Positions 54,709 through 64,000 of a stretch of DNA of 64,000 nt are shown here, in pieces. The stretch is from the NCBI GenBank assembly GCA_026120035.1, contig JALRME010000050.1:62001-126000 (forward strand). The letters are read 5' to 3'. The number at the start of each line of letters is the position of its first letter. The first letter of the stretch is position 1. The notes beneath the pieces are model-generated. The model did no database searches. It had not been told where the DNA came from and saw only the letters and a list, made by a program, of their open reading frames with translations. This DNA is from Coleophoma eucalyptorum (taxonomy: Eukaryota > Ascomycota > Leotiomycetes > Helotiales > Dermateaceae). A program made the translations under genes and the position numbers.

Positions 54709-56148
54709 TTAATGTACGCATTTGATATCTGAGAATCCAATTGTCCACCTGACACTGCCCATTATAGCAACCAGTAGTGCTAGTGCAAGACCAATGCTCA
54801 TGCTACCATAAATATATGCAGGGCCTTTCTTCAGCGTTGTCAATTCGACAATCCACGTACTGATGGTTGTCAAAGCGCCACAGAATCCATCCATAATGCC
54901 TTGAGAGACCTGGCAACCGATGACACTTGAGTTTGCGCTATGCTGAACAGTGAATGCGACCCCGAGGATGGCAGTTCCCACAATGTTAACTGTGAATGTG
55001 CCAAATGGGAATTTGGCGAACCAAGGATTTAGATACATAGATGCATAAAATCGGAGGAGGCAACCTAGAGGTGCAAAGACGAGGGCGAAGAGGCCAATTC
55101 CTCGCCACTCTGGAAATGGTGGAAAGATGGCGAGGACCACGACAATTATCCAGGTTACCAGTGCAAGGAATACTACAAACGGATTGATAAAGTTGTGTGT
55201 GATGTGGAACGGTAAACTTGGTGAATATGGCTCGAGCAGCTGGGCGACCGATATTCCGAAGTATAGACCTCGCACGCAAAGAGCGAGGGTGATGATTATC
55301 ACCGCCGAGATGGCAAGTATAGAAAAGCCAGCGTTTCTGTTGACTGCCGTAGTTGTAGCTACCAATGCAGTACCATTGGCACTGAAATCGGTTGGATGGC
55401 CGAGTGGTGTTGGCAAATCGTTGGACAGAGCCAAGAAGCAGTCGCGAATAAAAGAAGAGAAGGAGGTAAATGAGCCACAGAAGCCCGTCGCAAGACCAAT
55501 ATATAGAGGTATTGTCTTTTTGGTGGCGCCATGTGCTTTCTTTGCAGCGGCTATATCAGCGGCGTTATCGTCATTATTAAATCTTCGAGCATATTCAACA
55601 GCGTTCCAATACGTTGGTGTTCCCCACTCGTCCCTGAAGAGTTTGGTGTCCTCCATTAAGTATCCCATGATGATACTGCCCGCGAAGTTGGCCCATAGAA
55701 CCGTGAATACAACTGGTGCTCCTGAATAGAATGTGAGTGCTTGCAACCCAAGACGAGCAAGCACTCCAAAAAACGAGAAAAATGTGAGATGACCAATGGT
55801 GTATACTTTCGTTGCAAATGCTGAAGGCTTTTCGGACGCTATTGGCTTTATGCCAATGCCTGTGTCTGCCTTGTCAGCAGTCCACTCCTTCCGTTCCATA
55901 TCATTCTCTTCTGGATTACGGATGGCAGGTTGAGCATCAAGAGCCATGGAGGGATGGCGTGAATACGAAGGGACAGCATCGCGCAAAATATCGGAACCAT
56001 TATTGCGCACTGCTTCACCTGCTCGTTTGGCCAACATAGCTTCGTCGATAGAGGCACGTAGATTCATATCAAATCGGCCATCTGACCTTCTGTCGATTAT
56101 TCTATTGCTTATTTGCTGGCGACTCTCATTCGCAAGTAATCGTGACAT
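54709..56148 (-). CDS. FEX: Fluoride export protein FEX (two fused CrcB domains)
   Basis: Single exon, 479 aa. FEX proteins are eukaryotic plasma-membrane fluoride channels that protect cells by passive export of fluoride. The first 110 residues are a cytosolic tail. Two homologous CrcB-type halves follow. The first has NFAGSIIMGYL (about 154-164) and GFCGSFTSFSSF (222-233). The second has NIVGTAILGV (388-397) and GFCGALTTISTW (421-432). In known FEX/Fluc proteins the Asn and the aromatic/Thr-Ser positions of these motifs line the pore. About nine hydrophobic helices are expected, with a linker helix between the halves that inverts topology. The length is typical and the gene appears intact. 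Confidence 0.93.
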   Translation of the reverse strand: MSRLLANESRQQISNRIIDRRSDGRFDMNLRASIDEAMLAKRAGEAVRNNGSDILRDAVPSYSRHPSMALDAQPAIRNPEENDMERKEWTADKADTGIGIKPIASEKPSAFATKVYTIGHLTFFSFFGVLARLGLQALTFYSGAPVVFTVLWANFAGSIIMGYLMEDTKLFRDEWGTPTYWNAVEYARRFNNDDNAADIAAAKKAHGATKKTIPLYIGLATGFCGSFTSFSSFIRDCFLALSNDLPTPLGHPTDFSANGTALVATTTAVNRNAGFSILAISAVIIITLALCVRGLYFGISVAQLLEPYSPSLPFHITHNFINPFVVFLALVTWIIVVVLAIFPPFPEWRGIGLFALVFAPLGCLLRFYASMYLNPWFAKFPFGTFTVNIVGTAILGVAFTVQHSANSSVIGCQVSQGIMDGFCGALTTISTWIVELTTLKKGPAYIYGSMSIGLALALLVAIMGSVRWTIGFSDIKCVH

Positions 56149-57683
56149 TTCAATATTGTAGGTTTAAACAACAGCTGTACAGTTCATGTGGGGAAGAAGT
56201 AAAAACGAGAGTAAGTAAAAGTGCGAAGCTTTCAATGCTCCAGAGTTGGGATGTTCGTTGCTGCCCCCACGAACAGGACCAGATCTCGTCTGGGGCAACA
56301 ATGTGTCTTAGCCGTCACTATGGCTAGGACAGAAGTTAGAAATTTCAGAAGATGAGTACGGAGTAGAGAGTCAGAGTGTCTGACGAACCGCTGAATGACC
56401 TGATTCACGAGGCAAAACAAACCTCAAAATAAGCAGAGCTGAAGTACCACTCACAGCGCTCCACTGACATTCACTAAAAGTCACTCATCCTAGAAAATAT
56501 ATTTGAAACTAGAGGTTGCGGAACCTCTATAATTCCGTGCTCACCGTATCCTGTGCGTGCCACACCAGGGACTATCAGAGAAGCATCGACATCACACATG
56601 GGAAGAAAATGGTCCGTAGCGTGTGGCCTTGCGCAAGTGAGATTATTCCCCTTCCCATCCCATCTCATTCACTGATAAGCTTTTCTTGAGCAGGCGCCGC
56701 AATAATCAGACAGGCGCATTCTAAGAGGCTACGAGGTGCCAAGCAAACAATTTATGAAACAGGTCCTCGGACGGTGCAAAAGCCAGAATGGTCTGAGCTT
56801 TATGAACCACGAACAAGTAATGTGGGAGAGAGTATTATCATCTGGCTAAGAATTGACACTTTCCATGTCGCAGGCATCTTATAAGTGCTATCAGGAAACA
56901 CAATTCCGTGGCTGGTTGCCGTTCCCAGGGCTGTGGGCCAATGTCAAGTAGAGTTAGCTTAAGCGAGGAGGTTAGCGAACAAGGCGAGCAGACATGGATG
57001 GACAGGGTTTGTTGAACCCCAAAGGATCGTAGAACATCGCGCTTTGGCCACGGCTACATCACCAATTATCGCTCCTCAAATTATATTCGCCCCCGCCCTA
57101 GTAATTCTATAAAACGCCAAGCTGGAATCTCTCGTTTCGGTTCATTGAGGTACCGGATGATATTAGCTTCGATCCTTAGTGCAGTAAATCAATGGCCTTG
57201 TAGCTGGGGAACATTCCATCAATACTAGAATAGAATACTATGCTTTGGCCTTGATTTGAAGAGGATACATCACAAACAGCGTCTTCTTACAACCGCATGT
57301 TTGGATCTGATGATGGCAACATGTAACATGATGACATTCTCACTGGATACCAATGGCCTGGCAGGCTGGAAATTCAGATTGCTGAGTCGTGTGGGAATGA
57401 ATAATATCTGATCACAAGAGATTCAACGTCTCAAGATGCCACGATGTGATATCGCAGCTATGGTAGACTCTAAAGATCTCCTGATGGTCAATGAAACTGT
57501 TTGTAAGTCAACCTTTCTCCATGATATATAAAACTAGGCCATGTGCCGGCAGGAGTATTATCCAACTAATAGATCCAAAGCAATCTATAGCAGTGACCTA
57601 AAGCTATCAAAGAAAATTCTTTGCATAACCATCCTCAAATATTTTCTGGATAAACTCGAGTATTTATATATCTGGCCTTCAAA
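56149..57683. other. Divergent intergenic region between FEX and FNT genes
   Basis: About 1.5 kb with only short, motif-free frames. It must contain both promoters. Confidence 0.5.
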
Positions 57684-58769
57684 ATGGACGCCTTCACACC
57701 TGCGCAGACAATTGAGCTGATCTCAAGAATCGGAACTAAGAAGGCAACGATGCGTCTGGACAAGTTGATTATCAATTCGATAATGGGCGGCTTGCTACTG
57801 GGATTCGGTTGTGCTCTCAACGTTTCCACTGCATCCTCCCCGTGGTTTCAGACGAATGCCCCCGGATTGATCCGCACTATCTCCGCATGCTTTTTCCCCG
57901 TGGGGTTGATCATGGTTTTCTTGACTGGGGCGGACTTGTTCACTAGTTACTGCATGGTAAGTGCGAAATCAGACTCCTGCTTAGGATCAAGGCTCACAAC
58001 TCCAGTATTCTATCGTTGCACTTTTACATCGTCGTATCATTGTACTCCATCTTGTGAAGACATGGGTCATTTCATTTTTCTGCAACCTAGCTGGTATCTT
58101 ATTTTTCGGAATCGTCCTTGTAGGCTGTGAGTAATCTATCCCAGGGGGTGCTAAAGGAGAAAGACTGACAACAGAATAGATGGTGGAGTTTTCCAATCAG
58201 CCGCTTTCAAAGCTGAGGCCATTGCCTTTGCATCTGCTAAGGTCATAACACCAGCGTGGCACCAGATTTTCCTTCGAGGAATTCTTGCCAACTGGCTGGT
58301 CACCATGGCGGTATTTCTATCCATTTCCTCCCGAGAGGTTGCCTCTAAGATCCTCTCCATTTGGTTTCCAACCATGTGCTTCACTGCCCTTGGAGTTGAT
58401 CACGTTATCGCCAACATGTTCTACATCCCTGTCGGCATCTTCTCTGGAGCCCCAATTTCGGTCGGGTTCTATATTTGGAAATCCATGATACCAGCCGGTC
58501 TCGGCAATATTGTTGGTGGAGGTTTGTTCGTTGGAGTCGTCTACTGGTATCTATACCTTGCTGGCTCTGAAGTCTCTGTTCCATTCGATACTACCCCAGC
58601 ACAGAACGCGGTGCTTGTCCCCAGTGGCCCGATTCCACAGGGTTGCACGCCAACCTCAACTATCGACGATGCTGACAGCATCGCCCGCGTTGGTGGAATC
58701 GAGCGAGAGCTGCATGGTTCGATATTCAAGAAGGATCACAGTTTCAAAAATAGCCAGGAAACTGTCTAA
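57684..58769 (+). CDS. Formate/nitrite transporter family (FNT) channel
   Basis: Three exons (57684-57956, 58006-58126, 58180-58769) join in phase to 327 aa; the introns are 49 and 53 bases. FNT proteins are pentameric plasma-membrane channels for formate or nitrite; fungal members include nitrite transporters such as NitA. The sequence begins with an amphipathic N-terminal helix. It has MGGLLLGFGCALN, PVGLIMVFLTGADLFTSYCM (the conserved G-x-x-LFT pore segment), FFCNLAGILFFGIVLV, RGILANWLVTMAVFL (RG(I/V)xCNW-like signature), ALGVDHVIANMF and PAGLGNIVGGGLFVG. A hydrophilic C-terminal tail follows. The length and all six helices are as expected. Substrate choice between nitrite and formate cannot be settled from sequence alone. 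Confidence 0.93.
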
Positions 58770-60001
58770 GGAGTATTGTAGCAAATTTAATGTTTTGGTA
58801 CTAGTCGTGGCGGAGGAACGAAACACTAGCGAGAGTCCTAAACTGTCTAAATTCTTTTCGTAGTTGTAGAGGAATACAACTTTGTATCTTATTAAAACCG
58901 AGCTTGAAATAAATTAAATGATATTGTTTGTATACCTCATATTTCAACTGTAAATGACAGGTAAACAAAATGAGGTAAAAAATTCAGATGACTCTTCTAA
59001 GTGAATGTGGAGGTGAAGGAAGGTATCAATACCCTCCTCTGTTTGTAGTATCATACGATTATAAACAGTGGTATAAACGAGTCTTCGCATCTTATGATGA
59101 CCTAATAACGATATTCCAACAGATATATCTTCTAAGTGAGCTCTATATTCCACTAGGTAGCTAGACAAAGACGGTTCCATTATAGCATTTATAAAATTTA
59201 AGTTTAAGAGGACTTATTAAAATATAAAAAGCCTTAAATATTATTCAAAAGGAGAGTTCCCAATAATCTTCTGTCAATCACCGATCAAATATGTATCCGA
59301 AAGGCGCAGAAACAGTCAAGAGCACCTTGGGACTCACACAATATCCTTGCCTTTACCAACTCTGGATCAAATACTAACTGGTTTTCGAACCTAGGCTATT
59401 AAATCCAAACAAAAAATGAGTGTGTATGTAAGAACGCAATACCCGGGCTAAAGGTCAAGGGGAGAGTTAATCCTAAGTAATATGATCTAGTCTCTACACA
59501 CTATTTTGCAGGTAAAACAGAACTTGAAATTTAAAGCTGTATCTCACAGCCAATAATCTCAAATCCCATCATGGATTTCTATCAGGTACGAGATCTAAAT
59601 GAGAACCAAACAGAAAGAAGAGAACCTTAGAAAATATAAGAGGCAAAGTTAAACTGGCGCTTTCTATGGGAGGCAATAGCTAGTTCCTACTTTACTTTCT
59701 ATGACCCCTACATAGATCTAAGAGATCCAGTAGTAGGTCTTCGTCGACTATACTTTCCATCTCGTGTTAAAAAGATTCTGGCAGGTTGGCTTTAACTATG
59801 GATTTCTGAAACTTGCTTTATATGTTCGCACTAAAACCAATATGTGGTTGTTATTTTCAGATACACGGAACATATGTCTTAGGTCCGTGAAAACGAGTTC
59901 TAGTGCTTCTAGAATGCGAGGTATAGTTTTCTCAAATGATTGGACTATATTAACTAGGTAATCTACATGATGTATTTCTAATGTCTTAGAACAGTGTAGA
60001 A
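58770..60001. other. AT-rich region with decayed coding-like fragments
   Basis: Very AT-rich. Minus-strand stretches such as 59180-58944 (HLEDISVGISLLGHHKMRRL) and around 59960-59790 (IPRILEALELVFTDLRHMFR) look protein-like but are broken by stops and unidentified. They are probably remnants of old genes or transposons. Confidence 0.35.
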
Positions 60002-61443
60002 CTATAGTTTGTTTTCATATTTTTCTAAGTCAGTATCTACTTTTTTGATCTGATGAATCCATGAAGCGCTTAAATCAGAATCCGGACTGGATATATTGGA
60101 TGACGCTGTCGTCGATCTTTCTATTAAACGTTTGGATAGAACTAAGAGGTTAGTTACCGCAGAGATCAAAAGATAGCCGGGCCATAGGTTAGTGGATGGA
60201 TACCATACCTGGGAATGTTGCTCCAACACTATACATGAAAATTTCAATGGAGCTAGTCATCATGTAAGTGACTTCGTTATAAGGAAAATCATCCGTTGAT
60301 TGTGCACTGTTCAACCAAATTCCATAAACTCCCACCACGCTACTTTGTTGTCAGTAATCATTATTATGTTGTTGGCATCAAGAAAGTCTACCATGCAGCT
60401 GTCCCCAAAAGATTAGCAGCAAAAACCAATTTTAAAATCTTTTTCTTATAACTTTTTAGTCCAACTCTTTGCACTATCGCTGAAGAAATGGCCAATATGC
60501 ACAGATCAATAAGTATACTAGCTCCAGAAAATACTATTTTGATATTTGTAAGTTTTTACCTTGAACTAAAAGAGAGATATACTTGCCCCACCTGAGAATA
60601 TCAAGATCGATACAAACCTCTGTGTCCATATCCAATGAAAAATTACTTGAAAATGGGAGGCACGCGCATAACCATAGAATGCTTGCTGAGATACCAAGAC
60701 CAAAAGAGAAAAGCCCGAGTGCCAAGACGGTTCGTCGAACGACAATGGATACTCTTTTCACTTTTCGTAAATTGGAGTTAGAAATTTTCTTTTGTTATCT
60801 ATCGGTGACTGAACTTACTGATGGTATACAAGCAGTGACATAGTGATGTCTTTATAAAAGATGTCACGAGAAAATAACCAAAAAATCCCCTATTAAACTA
60901 TAGGCAAACATTTCAATACCGGTGAGTGAAGTTAAGCAGTAATTTACTTACCATCCATTGGTATGTATCCCATTCTGGTGGATAGGTTCCAAAATGGAGG
61001 CCAGCGCCAAAAACAAATGTCCCTAATTGAGCTACTGTGAAAGGTAATATAAGAATTACCTAGCAAATTAGAGTCAATTTTCATGCTCACATATCCATTG
61101 TTTCTGGGGCAGAGTCTTTCATACAATGGCAGCCATGACCCAAAGATCGCTAGCATCTAAACTTTTTAATGTTCGATGTCGATACAGAAGCCTCCATATC
61201 ATAAGTAGTACTATGACAACGGTTGTCAGCCATCGGGATTATGAAATTAGAGTGCTATTATTTCAAAATTCCTTCTATGCAAATATTAATGTAATGGGGA
61301 AATAAGAACTTACTACTTAAACCGTTACAAATACAAATAACCGCAAGACTTGAATCTCGATGACCATACGGAATAAGAAGTGAGTTTTCGCATGGCAGCA
61401 GAGCTGTATCATTGCAGGCCGTCGGTACTATAGAATTGTTCAT
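60002..61443 (-). pseudogene. Fungal seven-transmembrane (rhodopsin/Pth11-like) gene, probably damaged
   Basis: Minus-strand exons joined in phase: about 61223-61125, 61059-60952, 60897-60819, 60760-60560, 60533-60392, 60339-60209 and 60141-60002. They encode TTVVIVLLMIWRLLYRHRTL, DASDLWVMAAI, VAQLGTFVFGAGLHFGTY, FLVTSFIKTSLC, GASILIDLCILAI and VTYMMTSSIEIFMYSVGATF, a layout typical of the fungal rhodopsin-domain/Pth11-like receptor family. An N-terminal ATG segment at 61443-61312 fits upstream, but stops (TAA just before SRWLTT) separate it from the first helix. One junction (60534-60559) needs a 26-base intron, too short for normal splicing. So at least two lesions or an unusual structure exist. 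The role would be a membrane sensor if functional. Confidence 0.6.
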
Positions 61444-62858
61444 TTTTACTTTTATATGACTTTAATCTGTTCGTTCCGGTTGAGGCTGTACAAGAACGGC
61501 CCTTGTTGCAGTCGTTGGTTTTTTGATATAAACAAGTCTTTGATATGTACTTGAATACAAGTCGTGGAAGCACATAAAACGGTCTAGAACTTTCTAGTGA
61601 ACCTGATCTGATCTAACGTTTCGACTGAGCTTGTTACAGCCTTAAACGTATTGCATAGAGACGGAAGAATAGTGTGACTCGGGTGTTTACTAGCCGAAAA
61701 TGGTATCAAAAAAGAAGTATCTTCCTTGCCTAATCCTTCATCCTGCTGCTGCTAGCGTCTGGGAAAGAACAGTGCGAGGGCTGAGTAAATTGAGAGCTCA
61801 AAAACTGGTTACCACATTATGTTATATTGAAGGCCAGCTTATAGTTCATATGGTCATCAAGCTGTCTCGCTGAGGGGTCTGTGCCTGCCAAGGAAATCGC
61901 ACTTTTGATGGCACTCTCTTTAAGTTTAGCATACTCGCTTCGGGGGATGAGATGGCACGCCAAGGAAAACTTCAAGGGAATCTCTCACAAGGCCTAGAAT
62001 CTGCGTTCTCGGCTTCAATTTATCATTAGAACATTGCAGTTCTGTGGGCGATATTGGTTTATGAGACATTGGTAAAGGAGCGTCTGAAATTCATAATCAA
62101 AATGAGGGTTTGTTTGTTTCGAGATGTTGTCGACGTGTGTGGCCTAGGCTTGTTTGTGTTTCGAATGCGGCTGTTTGAGCACTCCATACTTTCTACTTGA
62201 TTAAGATGTATTTATCAATGTGACTAACAGACAACTTCCAGGCCTTAGGTGCAAGTGCTGCCTATTCTGATTGTCTTTGTAGGGATGAGTTTGGCGACTT
62301 CGTGTTGAGAAAGAGTGGATCCAAGTGTCAGTCAATGGCTGCTTAGACACTTGAGCCTCATACGCAGAAATGGAATCCCTGAGACTGCTATAAATAGTAC
62401 ACAGACATGCGCGTATAAATTTCCCTGTGCTTGAGATCGATACCTTGGTCCTAGATCGGTATGATGACTGCCAAGGCAGTGCAAGATAGAAAAACATTTC
62501 AGGTAATCCGCGAAGAACCCCCCCCCCCCTTGCAACATTCGGCCTAGATGGTTATATCCATGGAAGCATTTCGATAGTCATCTGGTTTTACGTGTGTGCC
62601 GTCTCGCTGTAGTCAGCTAAGTTTAGCCAACAGCGTATCTTGAGCAACGAGTTTTGCCAAGTCACCAAATTCGAATCGTAATATTAGGCCATGATATCAT
62701 TAATAATACCATTAGGATCGGGTTTTCTTGGATTATATTTAACTTAAATTTAATAGCAGATTCAGATGCTAAGAATTTCTTCAATCCTGTTAACAGGTGC
62801 CGCTCACGGCAACAACAGACTTGACTGTGTCATGCTCGTATCTATATTCGCCCGCTGC
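61444..62858. other. Intergenic region with C12 tract
   Basis: An uninterrupted run of 12 C lies at 62518-62529. Short frames carry no motif. Confidence 0.4.
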
Positions 62859-63582
62859 CTAAATCTGGACATACAGCACCGTAGGAATCTCAACAACAGT
62901 CCTAAAGCTCGCCTTAGACACGTTCTCAACCACCCTATTACTCGCACCATATCCATAATCCCAAGCATAAACAATCCAGCTTTTGAGCTTTGTAGCTCTA
63001 TTCCAACTCATATATCCTAATACACCGTCGTCCGCCTTGCGAGCGACAATGGCAGGCTTGGTGCTTGGATACATCTTCTACTCCATTTTCAACGCCTTGT
63101 AGGCAATAATGCCTGGGTCTGTAGCGAAACGATTTCGCGACCTCGCCGTCGAAGTCGAATTATTTCATCACCAGCCAGCTACCGTAGCTCATGAATACGT
63201 GATCATCATCTAGTGAGTTGAATGATCCACCGCTCCTGTTTGGCTTTCTCGTATGTTTCATTGTAAATCTGTAGCGTGGACGCGATTGTGGCATGAAAAT
63301 CAAGACCAAGCAGGTTGCCGAGTGTAGCATTGTACGGCGGCATATAGTTATTGTAGCTGTTGTACACATGTAACAGGTGGCTATGGCGGTGCGTGATATG
63401 AGTGTTGTGCTGGTAATGAAACTTGCCTTCGAATTAAGAGCAAAGTAATCGGGATCCTCGCCTTGTAGCGCCCATGCTAACGAGTATGAGACTTTATCAT
63501 TATCAGCGCCTGGAAGTTGTGACGACCTGAGATGAGATAGCCATATTCTAAAGGCATTTGTGAAATTCTGCACACAAATCAC
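62859..63582 (-). pseudogene. Decayed arylsulfotransferase (ASST, Arylsulfotrans_2-like) gene
   Basis: Pieces in several minus-strand frames follow the order of fungal ASST-like secreted beta-propeller enzymes. WALQGEDPDYFAL and SFHYQHNTHI match the WRLGG-like and FSYQHDxR segments. GNLLGLDFHATIASTLQIY matches the RGLLLxLD block. DHVFMSYGSWLVMK-stop-FDFDGEVAKSFRY comes next. TKPAIVARKADDGVLGYMSW with NRATKLKSWIVYA forms the terminal SWNGAT-type beta domain, ending at 62859. At least two frame changes and two in-frame stops (after LVMK and after LKME) rule out a single product. The N-terminal half is missing or unreadable. Confidence 0.6.
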
Positions 63583-64000
63583 ACCTGTATATACTTGGCC
63601 ACCATTATTGGATTCTAGTTCTAGTATTTACGATCCAGAAAAAGATCCAGTTGTAGAAAACCTATCCAATAATGCTTGGCGGAATTCAAGGCGAAAGCCC
63701 TCTGTCGCAACCTTAACCCGCTCCTGGGTGGGATGTCTAAATCTTCTGCAAAAGTAAATCTCTAGGTTTGATGACCATGTCGAAACCAGTGGCTATCACT
63801 AGCACTTATCACCACTGCCTGTTATTGGTAAATTGTCTTGTGAAGATTATGTCGCAAAAACAGTAGGACAAACACGGTAGTTAAGGTATTACGAGGGCAA
63901 GATTTATGAATGCTCTGCACGATTTTGAAGAACCGATCTCTGACTCAAAGACGAGGCTGATCTGTGTGCATTCCAACTTTCGGCCTCCAAATTGATAACT
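63583..64000. other. Right edge, no intact gene
   Basis: This may hold more of the decayed arylsulfotransferase N terminus, but no motif could be aligned. Confidence 0.35.

Noticed and set aside
54986..56057. Plus- and minus-strand alternative frames over the FEX gene
   Set aside because: Both CrcB motif sets lie in a single 479-codon frame; the others are shadows.

Overview
This window looks like chromosomal DNA of a filamentous ascomycete (Pezizomycotina; a leotiomycete-like fungus is my guess, not proven). The reasons are many short GT-AG introns of about 47-90 bases with CTAAT/CTGAC-type branch sites, fungus-specific families (HET, 2EXR, DUF7708, PF17111, alpha-1,3-glucan synthase GT5, FEX, fungal FNT), intron-containing tRNA-Gly genes, and decayed genes and a transposase relic with G-to-A/C-to-T type stop codons. 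Most genes are split, so the models below were assembled by joining reading frames across splice sites and checking phase.

Layout. 0.3-1.7 kb: decayed HET-domain gene. 2.6-3.3 kb: acidic disordered protein, related to a gene at 48.8 kb. 4.7-5.0 kb: small relic. 5.5-6.2 kb: BTB protein. 7.1-9.2 kb: Mup-type amino-acid permease, divergent from a type II membrane protein (10.2-11.7 kb) across a 1-kb promoter with four CACGTG sites.

11.9-34.5 kb is an NLR (STAND) immune-receptor cluster: two HET-NB-ARC-TPR genes (11.9-15.4 and 25.9-29.6 kb, minus strand), a RelA/SpoT-NACHT-WD40 gene (18.5-23.2 kb, plus strand) and a broken DUF7708-NACHT-ankyrin gene (31.1-34.5 kb, plus strand). Each ends in near-identical, in-phase repeats (TPR, WD40 or ANK), the pattern expected of rapidly re-diversifying recognition surfaces. 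Three tandem tRNA-Gly(GCC) genes, a Tc1/mariner-like relic and an unrecognised four-exon gene lie between them.

37.7-38.4 kb: secreted hydrophobic protein. 39.7-42.3 kb: an intact gene fusing a PF17111-type (STAND-associated) N-terminal domain to a degenerate glycosyltransferase domain of cell-wall alpha-1,3-glucan synthase; this is the most unusual gene of the window. 42.4-43.4 kb: 2EXR protein. 45.3-47.1 kb: seven-exon MFS anion/cation symporter. 48.8-50.2 kb: long charged-helix protein. 51.7-53.9 kb: membrane protein with a large glycosylated ectodomain. 54.7-56.1 kb: fluoride exporter FEX. 57.7-58.8 kb: formate/nitrite transporter. The last 5 kb is AT-rich and holds a multi-exon seven-transmembrane gene that is probably damaged and a decayed arylsulfotransferase gene.

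Read together, transporter genes flank an accessory immune/non-self-recognition block in which new domain combinations, repeat turnover and gene death are all visible.
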